DNA of 64,000 nt, taken from positions 30,878,001-30,942,000 of the forward strand of contig NC_079883.1 of assembly GCF_029227915.1 (NCBI RefSeq), in the 5' to 3' direction. Shown here piece after piece: positions 49,901-63,200 of this stretch (the stretch's first letter is position 1; each line of letters starts with the position of its first letter). The stretch comes from Hydractinia symbiolongicarpus. Taxonomy: Eukaryota; Cnidaria; Hydrozoa; Anthoathecata; Hydractiniidae. A model generated the notes under the pieces. The model did no database searches, had not been told where the DNA came from, and saw nothing but the letters and a program-made list of their open reading frames with translations. Both the position numbers and the translations under genes were made by a program.

Positions 49901-52900
49901 GGGTTTTCGTTTGCCAGCGATTAAACTTCTTTTATTCAGCGTCTCATCAAAAATGAAAACATTTTTGAAAACTACAAGTCTTATGCGTTTTAGTGGTGAA
50001 AAAATAATTTAAAAAATCGTTGTGGAAACTAGTTTACTCACAGGGTACTTTCTTTGTATACATTCGACTATACGGGCCGAGTCCGGGGTTTACGGGAAAT
50101 GGCAGGTTTTCGTTTTCCGGCGATTAAACTTCTTTTATTCAGTGTCTCATCAAAAATGAAAACATTTTTGAAAACTACAAGTCTCATGGGCTTTAGTGGG
50201 GAAATAATAATTTAAAAAATCGTTGTGGAAACTAGTTTACTCACAGGGTACTTTCTTTGTATACTTTTGACTATACGGGCTGAGTCCGAGATTTACGGGA
50301 AATGGCAGGTTTTCGTTTTCCGGCGATTAAACTTCTTTTATTCAGTGTCTCATCAAAAATGAAATCATTTTTGAAAACTACAAGTCTCATGCGTTTTAGT
50401 GGTGAAAAAAAGAATTAAAAAATCGTTCGGGAAATGAGTTTACTCCCTGGGTACTTTCTTTGTATACATTCGACTACACGGGCCAAGCCCGGGATTTAGG
50501 GGAAATCGCTGGTTTTCGTTTGCCGGCGATTAAACCTCTTTCATTAAGCGTCTCATCAAAAATGAAAACATTTTTGAAAACTACAAGTCTCATGCGTTTT
50601 AGTGGTGAAAAATTAATTTAAAAAATCGTTCGGGAAATGAGTTTACTCCCTGGGTACTTTCTTTGTATACTTTTGACTATACGGGCCAAGCCCGGGATTT
50701 ACGGGAAATGGCGGTTTTTCGTTTGCCGGCGATTAAACTTCTTTTATTCAGTGTCTCATCAAAAATGAAAACATTTTTGAAAACTACAAGTCTCATGCGT
50801 TTTAGTGGTGAAAAGATAATTTAAAAAATCGCTCGGGAAATGAGTTTACTCCCTGGGTACTTTCTTTGTATACTTTTGACTATACTGGCCAAGCCCGGGA
50901 ATTACGGGAAATCGCGGGTTTTCGTTTGCCGGCGATGAAACTTCTTTTATTCAGCGTCTCATCAAAAATGAAAACAATTTTGAAAACTACAAGTCTCATG
51001 CGTTTTAGTGGTGAAAAAAAGTTTTAAAAAATCGTTCAGGAAATGAGTTTACTCCCTGGGTACTTTCTTTGTATACATTTCACTATGCGGGACAAGCCCG
51101 GGATTTACGGGAAATCGCGGTTTTTCGTTTGCCGGCGATTAAACTTCTTTTATTCAGCGTCTCATCAAAAATGAAAATATTTTTGAAAACTACAAGTCTT
51201 ATGCGTTTTAGTGGTGAAAAAATAATTTAAAAAATCGTTCTGGAAATGAGTTTACTCACAGGGTACTTTCTTTGTATATATTCGACTATACGGGCCGAGT
51301 CCGGGATTTACGGGAAATCGCGGGTTTTCGTTTGCCGGCGATTAAACCTCTTTTATTCAGCGTCTCATCAAAAATGAAAACATTTTTAAAAACTACAAGT
51401 CTCATGGGCTTTAGTGGTGAAATAATAATTTAAAAAATCGTTCGGGAAATGAGTTTACACCCTGGGTACTTTCTTTGTATACTTTTGATTTTACAGGCCG
51501 AGTCCGGGATTTACGGGAAATCGCAGGTTTTCGTTTGCCGGCGATTAAACTTCTTTTATTCAGTGTCTCATCAAAAATGAAAACATTTTTGAAAACTACA
51601 AGTCTCATGCGTTTTAGTGGTGAAAAGATAATTTAAAAAATCGCTCGGGAAATGAGTTTACTCCCTGGGTACTTTCTTTGTATACTTTTGACTATACTGG
51701 TCAAGCCCGGGAATTACGGGAAATCGCGGGTTTTCGTTTGCCGGCGATGAAACTTCTTTTATTCAGCGTCTCATCAAAAATGAAAACAATTTTGAAAACT
51801 ACAAGTCTCATGCGTTTTAGTGGTGAAAAAAAATTTTAAAAAATCGTTCAGGAAATGAGTTTACTCCCTGGGTACTTTCTTTGTATACATTTGACTATAC
51901 GGGACAAGCCCGGGATTTACGGAAATCGCGGTTTTTCGTTTGCCGGCGATTAAACTTCTTTTATTCAGCGTCTCATCAAAAATGAAAATATTTTTGAAAA
52001 CTACAAGTCTTATGCGTTTTAGTGGTGAAAAAATAATTTAAAAAATCGTTCTGGAAATGAATTTACTCACAGGGTACTTTCTTTGTATATATTCGACTAT
52101 ACGGGCCGAGTCCGGGATTTACGGGAAATCGCGGGTTTTCGTTTGCCGGCGATTAAACCTCTTTTATTCAGCGTCTCATCAAAAATGAAAACATTTTTAA
52201 AAACTACAAGTCTCATGGGCTTTAGTGGTGAAATAATAATTTAAAAAATCGTTCGGGAAATGAGTTTACACCCTGGGTACTTTCTTTGTATACTTTTGAT
52301 TTTACAGGCCGAGTCCGGGATTTACGGGAAATCGCAGGTTTTCGTTTGCCGGCGATTAAACTTCTTTTATTCAGCGTCTCATCAAAAATGAAAACAAGTT
52401 TGAAGACTACAAGTCTCATGGGATTTAGTGGTTAAAAAATAATTTAAAAAATCGTTCGGGAAATGAGTTTACTCCCTGGGTACTTTTTTTGTATACTTTT
52501 GACTATACGGGCCAAGCCTGGGATTTACGGGAAATCGCGGGTTTTCGTTTGCCGGCGATTAAACTTCTTTTATTCAGCGTCTCATCAAAAATGAAAACAA
52601 GTTTGAAGACTACAAGTCTCATTGGATTTAGTGGTTAAAAAATAATTTAAAAAATCGTTCGGGAAATGAGTTTACTCCCTGGGTACTTTCTTTGTATACT
52701 TTTGACTATACGGGCCAAGCCTGGGATTTACAGGAAATCGCGGGTTTTCGTTTGCCGGCGATTAAACTTCTTTTATTCAGCGTCTCATCAAAAATGAAAA
52801 CAAGTTTGAAGACTACAAGTCTCATTGGATTTAGTGGTTAAAAAATAATTTAAAAAATCGTTCGGGAAATGAGTTTACTCCCTGGGTACTTTCTTTGTAT

Positions 52901-55900
52901 ACTTTTGACTATACGGGCCAAGCCCGGGATTTACGGGAAATCGCGGGTTTTCGTTTGCCGGTGATTAAACTTCTTTTATTCAGCGTCTCATCAAAAATAA
53001 AAACGTTTTTGAAAACTACAAGTCTTATGCGTTTTAGTGGTGAAAAAATAATTTAAAAAATCGTTGTGGGAATTAATTTACTCACAGGGTACTTTCTTTG
53101 TATACATTCGACTATACGGGCCGAGTCCGGGGTTTACGGGAAATGGCGGGTTTTCGTTTGCCGGCGATTAAACTTCTTTTATTCAGCGTCTCATCAAAAA
53201 TGAAAATATTTTTGAAAACTACAAGTCTCTTGCGTTTTAGTGGTGAAAAATAAAATAAAAAATCGTTCGGGAAGTGAGTTTACTCCCGGGGTACTTTCTT
53301 TGTATACTTTTGACTATACAGGCCAAGCCCGGGATTTACGGGAAATGGCGGGTTTTCGTTTTCCGGCGATTAAACTTCTTTTATTCAGTGTCTCATCAAA
53401 AATGAAAACATTTTTGAAAACTAAAAGTCTCATGGGCCTTAGTGGGGAAATAATAATTTAAAAAATCGTTCGGGAAATGAGTTTACACCCTGGGTACTTT
53501 CTTTGTATACTTTTGATTTTACAGGCCGAGTCCGGGATTTACGGGAAATCGCAGGTTTTTGTTTGCCGGCGATTAAACTTCTTTTATTCAGCGTCTCATC
53601 AAAAATGAAAACAAGTTTGAAGACTACAAGTCTCATGCGTTTTAGTGGTTAAAAAATAATTTAAAAAATCGTTCGGGAAATGAGTTTACTCCCTGGGTAC
53701 TTTCTTTGTATACTTTTGACTATATGGGCCAAGCCCGGGATTTACGGGAAATCGCGGGTTTTCGTTTGCCGGCGATTAAACTTCTTTTAATCAGCGTCTC
53801 ATCAAAAATGAAAACATTTTTGAAAACTACAAGTCTTATGCGTTTTATTGGTGAAAAAATAATTTAAAAAATTGTTGTGGAAATTAGTTTACTCACAGGG
53901 TACTTTCTTTGTATACATTCGACTATACGGGCCGAGTCCGGGGTTTACGGGAAATGGCAGGTTTTCGTTTTCCGGCGATTAAACTTCTTTTATTCAGTGT
54001 CTCATCAAAAATGAAAACATTTTTGAAAACTACAAGTCTCATGGGCTTTAGTGGTGAAAGAATAATTTAAAAAATCGTTCGGGAAATGAGTTTACACCCT
54101 GGGTACTTTCTTTGTATACTTTTGACTATACGGGCCAAGCCCGGGATTTACGGGAAATGGCGGTTTTTCGTTTGCCGGCGATTAAACTTCTTTTATTCAG
54201 TGTCTCATCAAAAATGAAAACATTTTTGAAAACTACAAGTCTCATGCGTTTTAGTGGTGAAAAGATAATTTAAAAAATCGCTCGGGAAATGAGTTTACTC
54301 CCTGGGTACTTTTTTGTATACTTTTGACTATACGGGCCGAGTCCGGGATTTACGGGAAGTCGCGGGTTTTCGTTTGCCGGCGATTAAACTTCTTTTATTC
54401 AGCGTCTCATCAAAAATGAAAAATTTTTTAAAAACTACAAATCTCATGGGCTTTAGTGGTGAAATAAGTAATTTAAAAAATCGTTCGGGAAATAAGTTTA
54501 CACCCTGGGTACTTTCTTTGTATACTTTTGATTATACGGGCCGAGTCCGTGGTTTACGGGAAATGGTGGGTTTTCGTTTGCCAGCGATTAAACTTCTTTT
54601 ATTCAGCGTCTCATCAAAAATGAAAACATTTTTAAAAAACTACAAGTCTCATGCGTTTTAGTGGTGAAAAAATAATATAAAAAATCGTTCGGGAAATGAG
54701 TTTACACCCTGGGTACTTTCTTTGTATACTTTTGATTTTACAGGCCGAGACCGGGATTTACGGGAAATCGCAGGTTTTCGTTTGCCGGCGATTAAACTTC
54801 TTTTATTCAGCGTCTCATCAAAAATGAAAACAAGTTTGAAGACTACAAGTCTCATGCGTTTTAGTGGTTAAAAAATAATTTAAAAAATCGTTCGGAAAAT
54901 AAGTTTACTCCCTGGGTACTTTCTTTGTATACTTTTGACTATACCGGCCAAGCCCGGGATTTACGGGAAATCGCGGGTTTTCGTTTGCCGGCGATTAAAC
55001 TTCTTCTATTCAGCGTCTCATCAAAAATGAAAACAAGTTTGAAGACTACAAGTCTCATGCGTTTTAGTGGTTAAAAAATAATTTAAAAAATCGTTCGGGA
55101 AATAAGTTTACTCCCTGGGTACTTTCTTTGTATACTTTTGACTATACGGGCCAAGCCCGGGATTTACGGGAAATCGCGGGTTTTCGTTTGCCGGCGATTA
55201 AACTTCTTTTATTCAGCGTCTCATCGAAAATGAAAACATTTTTGAAAACTACAAGTCTTATGCGTTTTAGTGGTGAAAAAATAATTTAAGAAATCGCTCG
55301 GGAAATGAGTTTACTCCCTGGGTACTTTTTTGTATACTTTTGACTATACGGGCCGAGTCCGGGATTTACGGGAAGTCGCGGGTTTTCGTTTGCGGGCGAT
55401 TAAACTTCTTTTATTCAGCGTCTCATCAAAAATGAAAAATTGTTTAAAAACTACAAATCTCATGGGCTTTAGTGGTGAAATAAGTAATTTAAAAAATCGT
55501 TCGGGAAATAAGTTTACACCCTGGGTACTTTCTTTGGATACTTTTGATTATACGGGCCGAGTCCGTGGTTTACGGGAAATGGTGGGTTTTCGTTTGCCAG
55601 CGATTAAACTTCTTTTATTCAGCGTCTCATCAAAAATGAAAACATTTTTAAAAAACTACAAGTCTCATGCGTTTTAGTGGTGAAAAAATAATATAAAAAA
55701 TCGTTCGGGAAATGAGTTTTCACCCTGGGTACTTTCTTTGTAAACTTTTGATTTTACAGGCCGAGTCCGGGATTTACGGGAAATCGCAGGTTTTCGTTTG
55801 CCGGCGATTAAACTTCTTTTATTCAGCGTCTCATCAAAAATGAAAACAAGTTTGAAGACTACAAGTCTCATGCGTTTTAGTGGTTAAAAAATAATTTAAA

Positions 55901-57659
55901 AAATCGTTCGGGAAATAAGTTTACTCCCTGGGTACTTTCTTTGTATACTTTTGACTATACGGGCCAAGCCCGGGATTTTCGGGAAATCGCGGGTTTTCGT
56001 TTGCCGGCGATTAAACTTCTTTTATTCAGCGTCTCATCAAAAATGAAAACAAGTTTGAAGACTACAAGTCTCATGCGTTTTAGTGGTTAAAAAATAATTT
56101 AAAAAATCGTTCGGGAAATAAGTTTACTCCCTGGGTACTTTCTTTGTATACTTTTGACTATACGGGCCAAGCCCGGGATTTACGGGAAATCGCGGGTTTT
56201 CGTTTGCCGGCGATTAAACTTCTTTTATTCAGCGTCTCATCAAAAATGAAAACATTTTTGAAAACTACAAGTCTTATGCGTTTTAGTGGTGAAAAAATAA
56301 ATTAAAAAATCGTTCGGGAAATGAGTTTACACCCTGGGTACTTTCTTTTTATACTTTTGATTTTACAGGCCGAGTCCGGGATTTACGGGAAATCGCAGGT
56401 TTTCGTTTGCCGGCGATTAAACTTCTTTTATTCAGCGTCTCATCAAAAATGAAAACAAGTTTGAAGACTACAAGTCTCATGCGTTTTAGTGGTTAAAAAA
56501 TAATTTAAAAAATCGTTCGGGAAATAAGTTTACTCCCTGGGTACTTTCTTTGTATACTTTTGACTATACGGGCCATGCCCGGGATTTACGGGAAATTGCG
56601 GGTTTTCGTTTGCCAGCGATTAAACTTCTTTTATTCAGCGTCTCATCAAAAATGAAAACATTTTTGAAAACTACAAGTCTTATGCGTTTTAGTGGTGAAA
56701 AAATAATTTAAAAAATCGTTGTGGAAATTAGTTTACTCACCGGGTACTTTCTTTGTATACATTCGACTATATGGGCCGAGTCCGGGGTTTACGGGAAATG
56801 GCAGGTTTTCGTTTTCCGGCGATTAAACTTCTTTTATTCAGTGTCTCATCAAAAATGAAAACATTTTTGAAAACTACAAGTCTCATGGGCTTTAGTGGGG
56901 AAAAATAATTTAAAAAATCGTTCGGGAAATGAGTTTACACCCTGGGTACTTTCTTTGTATACTTTTGACTATACGGGCTGAGTCTGAGATTTACAGGAAA
57001 TCGCAGGTTTTCGTTTGCCGGCGATTAAACTTCTTTCATTCAGCGTCTCATCAAAAATGAAATCATTTTTGAAAACTACAAGTCTCATGCGTTTTAGTGG
57101 TGAAAAAAAGAATTAAAAAATCGTTCGGGAAATGAGTTTACTCCCTGGGTACTTTCTTTGTATACATTCGACTACACGGGCCAAGCCCGGGATTTAGGGG
57201 AAATCGCTGGTTTTCGTTTGCCGGCGATTAAACCTCTTTCATTAAGCGTCTCATTAAAAATGAAAACATTTTTGAAAACTACAAGTCTCATGCGTTTTAG
57301 TGGTGAAAAAATAATATAAAAAATCGTTCGGGAAATGAGTTTACTCCCTGGGTACTTTCTTTGTATACTTTTGACTATACGGGCCAAGCCCGGGATTTAC
57401 GGGAAATGGCGGTTTTTCGTTTGCCGGCGATTAAACTTCTTTTATTCAGTGTCTCATCAAAAATGAAAACATTTTTGAAAACTACAAGTCTCATGCGTTT
57501 TAGTGGTGAAAAAATAATTTAAAAAATCGATCGGGAAATGAGTTTACTCCCTGGGTACTTTTTTGTATACTTTTTGACTATACGGGCCGAGTCCGGGATT
57601 TACGGGAAGTCGCGGGTTTTCGTTTGCCGGCGATTAAACTTCTTTTATTCAGCGTCTCA

Positions 57660-60240
57660 TCAAAAATGAAAAATTTTTTAAAAACTACAAATCTTATGGG
57701 CTTTAGTGGTGAAATAATAATTTAAAAAATCGTTCGGGAAATAAGTTTACACCCTGGGTACTTTCTTTGTATACTTTTGATTATACGGGCCGAGTCCGGG
57801 GTTTACGGGAAATGGTGGGTTTTCGTTTGCCAGCGATTAAACTTCTTTTATTCAGCGTCTCATCAAAAATGAAAACATTTTTAAAAAACTACAAGTCTCA
57901 TGCGTTTTAGTGGTGAAAAAATAATATAAAAAATCGTTCGGGAAGTGAGTTTACTCCCGGGGTACTTTCTTTGTATACTTTTGACTATACGGGCCAAGCC
58001 CGGGATTTACGGGAAATGGCGGGTTTTCGTTTTTCGGCGATTAAACTTCTTTCATTAAGTGTCTCATCAAAAATGAAAACATTTTTGAAAACTACAAGTC
58101 TCATGGGCTTTAGTGGTGAAATAATAATTTAAAAAATCGTTCGGAAAATGAGTTTACTCCCTGGGTACTTTCTTTGTATACTTTTGACTATACGGGCCGA
58201 GTCCGGGATTTACGGGAAATCGCGGTTTTTAGTTTGCCGGCGATTAAACTTCTTTTATTCAGCGTCCCATCAAAAATAAAAACATTTTTGAAAACTACAA
58301 GTCTCATGCGTTTTAGTGGTGAAAAAATAATATAAAAAATCGTTCGGGAAATGAGTTTACTCCCTGCGTACTTTCTTTGTATACTTTTGACTATACGGGC
58401 CAAGCCCGGGATTTACGGGAAATGGCGGTTTTTCGTTTGCCGGCGATTAAACTTCTTTTATTCAGTGTCTCATCAAAAATGAAAAAATTTTTAAAAACTG
58501 CAAATCTCATGGGCTTTAGTGGTGAAATAATAATTTAAAAAATGGTTCGGGAAATAAGTTTACGCCCTGGGTACTTTCTTTGTATACTTTTGACTATACG
58601 GGCCAAGCCCGGGATTTACGGGAAATGGCGGTTTTTCGTTTGCCGGCGATTAAACTTCTTTTATTCAGTGTCTCATCAAAAATGAAAAATTTTTTAAAAA
58701 CTACAAATCTCATGGGCTTTAGTGGTGAAATAATAATTTAAAAAATCGTTCGGGAAATAAGTTTACACCCTGGGTACTTTCTTTGTATACTTTTGATTAT
58801 ACGGGCCGAGTCCGGGGTTTACGGGAAATGGCGGGTTTTCGTTTGCCAGCGATTAAACTTCTTTTATTCAGCGTCTCATCAAAAATGAAAACATTTTTAA
58901 AAAACTACAAGTCTCATGCGTTTTAGTGGTGAAAAAATAATATAAAAAATCGTTCGGGAAGTGAGTTTACTCCCGGGGTACTTTCTTTGTATACTTTTGA
59001 CTATACGGGCCAAGACCGGGATTTACGGGAAATGGCGGTTTTTCGTTTTCCGGCGATTAAACATCTTTTATTCAGTGTCTCATCAAAAATGAAAACATTT
59101 TTGAAAACTACAAGTCTCATGGGCTTTAGTGCTGAAATAATAATTTAAAAAATCGTTCGGAAAATGAGTTTACTCCCTGGGTACTTTCTTTGTATACTTT
59201 TGACTATACGGGCCGAGTCCGGGATTTACGGGAAATCGCGGTTTTTCGTTTGCCGGCGATTAAACTTCTTTTATTCAGCGTCCCATCAAAAATAAAAACA
59301 TTTTTGAAAACTACAAGTCTCATGCGTTTTAGTGGTGAAAAAATAATATAAAAAATCGTTCGGGAAATGAGTTTACTCCCTGCGTACTTTCTTTGTATAC
59401 TTTTGACTATACGGGCCAAGCCCGGGATTTACGGGAAATGGCGTTTTTTCGTTTGCCGGCGATTAAACTTCTTTTATTCAGTGTCTCATCAAAAATGAAA
59501 AAATTTTTAAAAACTGCAAATCTCATGGGCTTTAGTGGTGAAATAATAATTTAAAAAATGGTTCGGGAAATAAGTTTACTCCCTGGGTACTTTCTTTGTA
59601 TACTTTTGACTATACGGGCCAAGCCCGGGATTTACGGGAAATGGCGGTTTTTCGTTTGCCGGCGATTAAACTTCTTTTATTCAGTGTCTCATCAAAAATG
59701 AAAAAATTTTTAAAAACTACAAATCTCATGGGCTTTAGTGGTGAAATAATAATTTAAAAAATCGTTCGGGAAAAAAGTTTACACCCTGGGTACTTTCTTT
59801 GTATACTTTTGATTATACGGGCCGAGTCCGGGGTTTACGGGAAATGGCGGGTTTTCGTTTGCCAGCGATTAAACTTCTTTTATTCAGCGTCTCATCAAAA
59901 ATGAAAACATTTTTAAAAAACTACAAGTCTCATGCGTTTTAGTGGTGAAAAAATAATATAAAAAATCGTTCGGGAAGTGAGTTTACTCCCGGGGTACTTT
60001 CTTTGTATACTTTTGACTATACGGGCCAAGCCCGGGATTTACGGGAAATGGCGGGTTTTCGTTTTCCGGCGATTAAACTTCTTTTATTCAGTGTCTCATC
60101 AAAAATGAAAACATTTTTGAAAACTACAAGTCTCATGGGCTTTAGTGGTGAAATAATAATTTAAAAAATCGTTCGGGAAATGAGTTTACACCCTGGCTAC
60201 TTTCTTTGTATACTTTTGACTATACGGGCCGAGTCCGAGA
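57660..60240. repeat. ~1016-bp (5-monomer) higher-order repeat
   Basis: Marker monomers recur every 1016 bp. Those at 58188 and 59204 share a CCCATCAAAAATAAAAAC change and a CTGCGTACTTTC change found almost nowhere else. A TTATGGGC/CATGGGC monomer followed by TTCGGGAAATAAG recurs at about 57700, 58720 and 59740. A related 5-monomer spacing (1017 or 1016 bp) also separates 48223 from 49240 and 54314 from 55330. Confidence 0.65.
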
Positions 60241-63200
60241 TTTACGGGAAATCGCAGGTTTTCGTTTGCCGGCGATTAAACTTCTTTCATTCAGCGTCTC
60301 ATCAAAAATGAAAACATTTTTGAAAACTACAAGTCTCATGCGTTTTAGTGGTAAAAAAAAGAATTAAAAAATCGTTCGGGAAATGAGTTTACTCTCTGGG
60401 TACTTTCTTTGTATACATTCGACTACACGGGCCAAGCCTGGGATTTAGGGGAAATCGCTGGTTTTCGTTTTCCGGCGATTAAACCTCTTTCATTAAGCGT
60501 CTCATCAAAAATGAAAACATTTTTGAAAACTACAAGTCTCATGCGTTTTAGTGGTGAAAAATTAATTTAAAAAATCGTTCGGAAAATGAGTTTACTCCCG
60601 GGGTACTTTCTTTGTATACTTTTGACTATACAGGCCAAGCCCGGGATTTACGGGAAATGGCGGGTTTTCGTTTTCCGGCGATTAAACTTCTTTTATTCAG
60701 TGTCTCATCAAAAATGAAAACATTTTTGAAAACTACAAGTCTCATGGGCTTTAGTGGGGAAATAATAATTTAAAAAATCGTTCGGGAAATGAGTTTACAC
60801 CCTGGGTACTTTCTTTGTATACTTTTGACTATACGGGCTGAGTCCGAGATTTACAGGAAATCGCAGGTTTTCGTTTGCCGGCGATTAAACTTCTTTCATT
60901 CAGCGTCTCATCAAAAATGAAATCATTTTTGAAAACTACAAGTCTCATGCGTTTTAGTGGTGAAATAATAATTTAAAAAATCGTTCGGGAAATAAGTTTA
61001 CACCCTGGGTACTTTCTTTGTATACTTTTGACTATACGGGCCAAGCCCGGTATTTACGGGAAATGGCGGGTTTTCGTTTTCCGGCGATTAAACTTCTTTC
61101 ATTAAGTGTCTCATCAAAAATGAAAACATTTTTGAAAACTACAAGTCTCATGGGCTTTAGTGGTGAAATAATAATTTAAAAAATCGTTCGGAAAATGAGT
61201 TTACTCCCTGGGTACTTTCTTTGTATACTTTTGACTATACGGGCCAAGCCCGGGATTTAAGGGAAATGGCGGTTTTTCGTTTGCTGGCGATTAAACTTCT
61301 TTTATTCAGTGTCTCATCAAAAATGAAAACATTTTTGAAAACTACAAGTCTCATGCGTTTTAGTGGTGAAAAGATAATTTAAAAATTCGCTCGGGAAATG
61401 AGTTTACTCCCTGGGTACTTTTTTGTATACTTTTGAGTATACGGGCCGAGTCCGGGATTTACGGGAAGTCGCGGGTTTTCGTTTGCCGGCGATTAAACTT
61501 CTTTTATTCAGCGTCTCATCAAAAATGAAAAAATTTTTAAAAACTACAAATCTCATGGGCTTTAGTGGTGAAATAATAATTTAAAAAATCGTTCGGGAAA
61601 TAAGTTTACACCCTGGGTACTTTCTTTGTATACTTTTGATTATACGGGCCGAGTCCAGGGTTTACGGGAAATGGCGGGTTTTCGTTTGCCAGCGATTAAA
61701 CTTCTTTTATTCAGCGTCTCATCAAAAATGAAAACATTTTTAAAAAACTACAAGTCTCATGCGTTTTAGTGGTGAAAAAATAATATAAAAAATCGTTCGG
61801 GAAGTGAGGTTACTCCCGGGGTACTTTCTTTGTATACTTTTGACTATACAGGCCAAGCCCGAGATTTACGGGAAATGGCGGGTTTTCGTTTTCCGGCGAT
61901 TAAACTTCTTTTATTCAGTGTCTCATCAAAAATGAAAACATTTTTGAAAACTACAAGTCTCATGGGCTTTAGTGGTGAAATAATATTTTAAAAAATCGTT
62001 CGGGAAATGAGTTAACACCCCGGGGTACTTTCTTTGTATACTTTTGACTATACGGGCCGAGTCCGAGATTTACGGGAAATCGCAGGTTTTCGTTTGCCGG
62101 CGATTAAACTTCTTTCATTCAGCGTCTCATCAAAAATGAAATAATTTTTGAAAACTACAAGTCTCATGCGTTTTAGTGGTAAAAAAAAGCATTAAAAAAT
62201 CGTTCGGGAAATGAGTTTACTCCCTGGGTACTTTCTTTGTATACATTCGACTACACGGGCCAAGCCGGGGATTTAGGGGAAATCGCTGGTTTTCGTTTGC
62301 CGGCGATTAAACCTCTTTCATTAAGCGTCTCATCAAAAATAAAAACATTTTTGAAAACTACAAGTCTCATGCGTTTTAGTGGTGAAAAAATAATATAAAA
62401 AATCGTTCGGGAAATGAGTTTACTCCCTGGGTACTTTCTTTGTATACATTCGACTACACGGGCCAAGCCCGGGATTTAGGGGAAATCGCTGGTTTTCGTT
62501 TGCTGGCGATTAAACCTCCTTCATTAAGCGTTTCATCAAAAATGAAAACATTTTTGAAAACTACAAGTCTCATGCGTTTTAGTGGTGAAAAATCAATTTA
62601 AAAAATCGTTCGGAAAATGAGTTTACTCCCTGGGTACTTTCTTTGTATACTTTTGACTATACGGGCCAAGCCCGGGATTTACGGGAAATGGCGGGTTTTC
62701 GTTTGCCGGCGATTAAACTTCTTTTATTCAGTGTCTCATCAAAAATGAAAACATTTTTGAAAACTACAAGTCTCTTGCGTTTTAGTGGTGAAAAGATAAT
62801 TTAAAAAATCGCTCGTGAAATGAGTTTACTTCATGGGTACTTTTTTGTATACTTTTGACTACACGGGCCAAGCCCGGGATTTAGGGGAAATCGCTGGTTT
62901 TCGTTTGCCGGCGATTAAACCTCTTTCATTAAGCGTCTCATCAAAAATGAAAACATTTTTGAAAACTACAAGTCTCATGCGTTTTAGTGGTGAAAAAATA
63001 ATATAAAAAATCGTTCGGGAAATGAGTTTACTCCCTGGGTACTTTTTTTGTATACTTTTGAATATACGGGCCAAGCCCGGGATTTAGGGGAAATGGCGGG
63101 TTTTCGTTTGCCGGCGATTAAACTTCTTTTATTCAGTGCCTCATTAAAAATGAAAACATTTTTGAAAACTACAAGTCTCATGCGTTTTAGTGGTGAAAAG

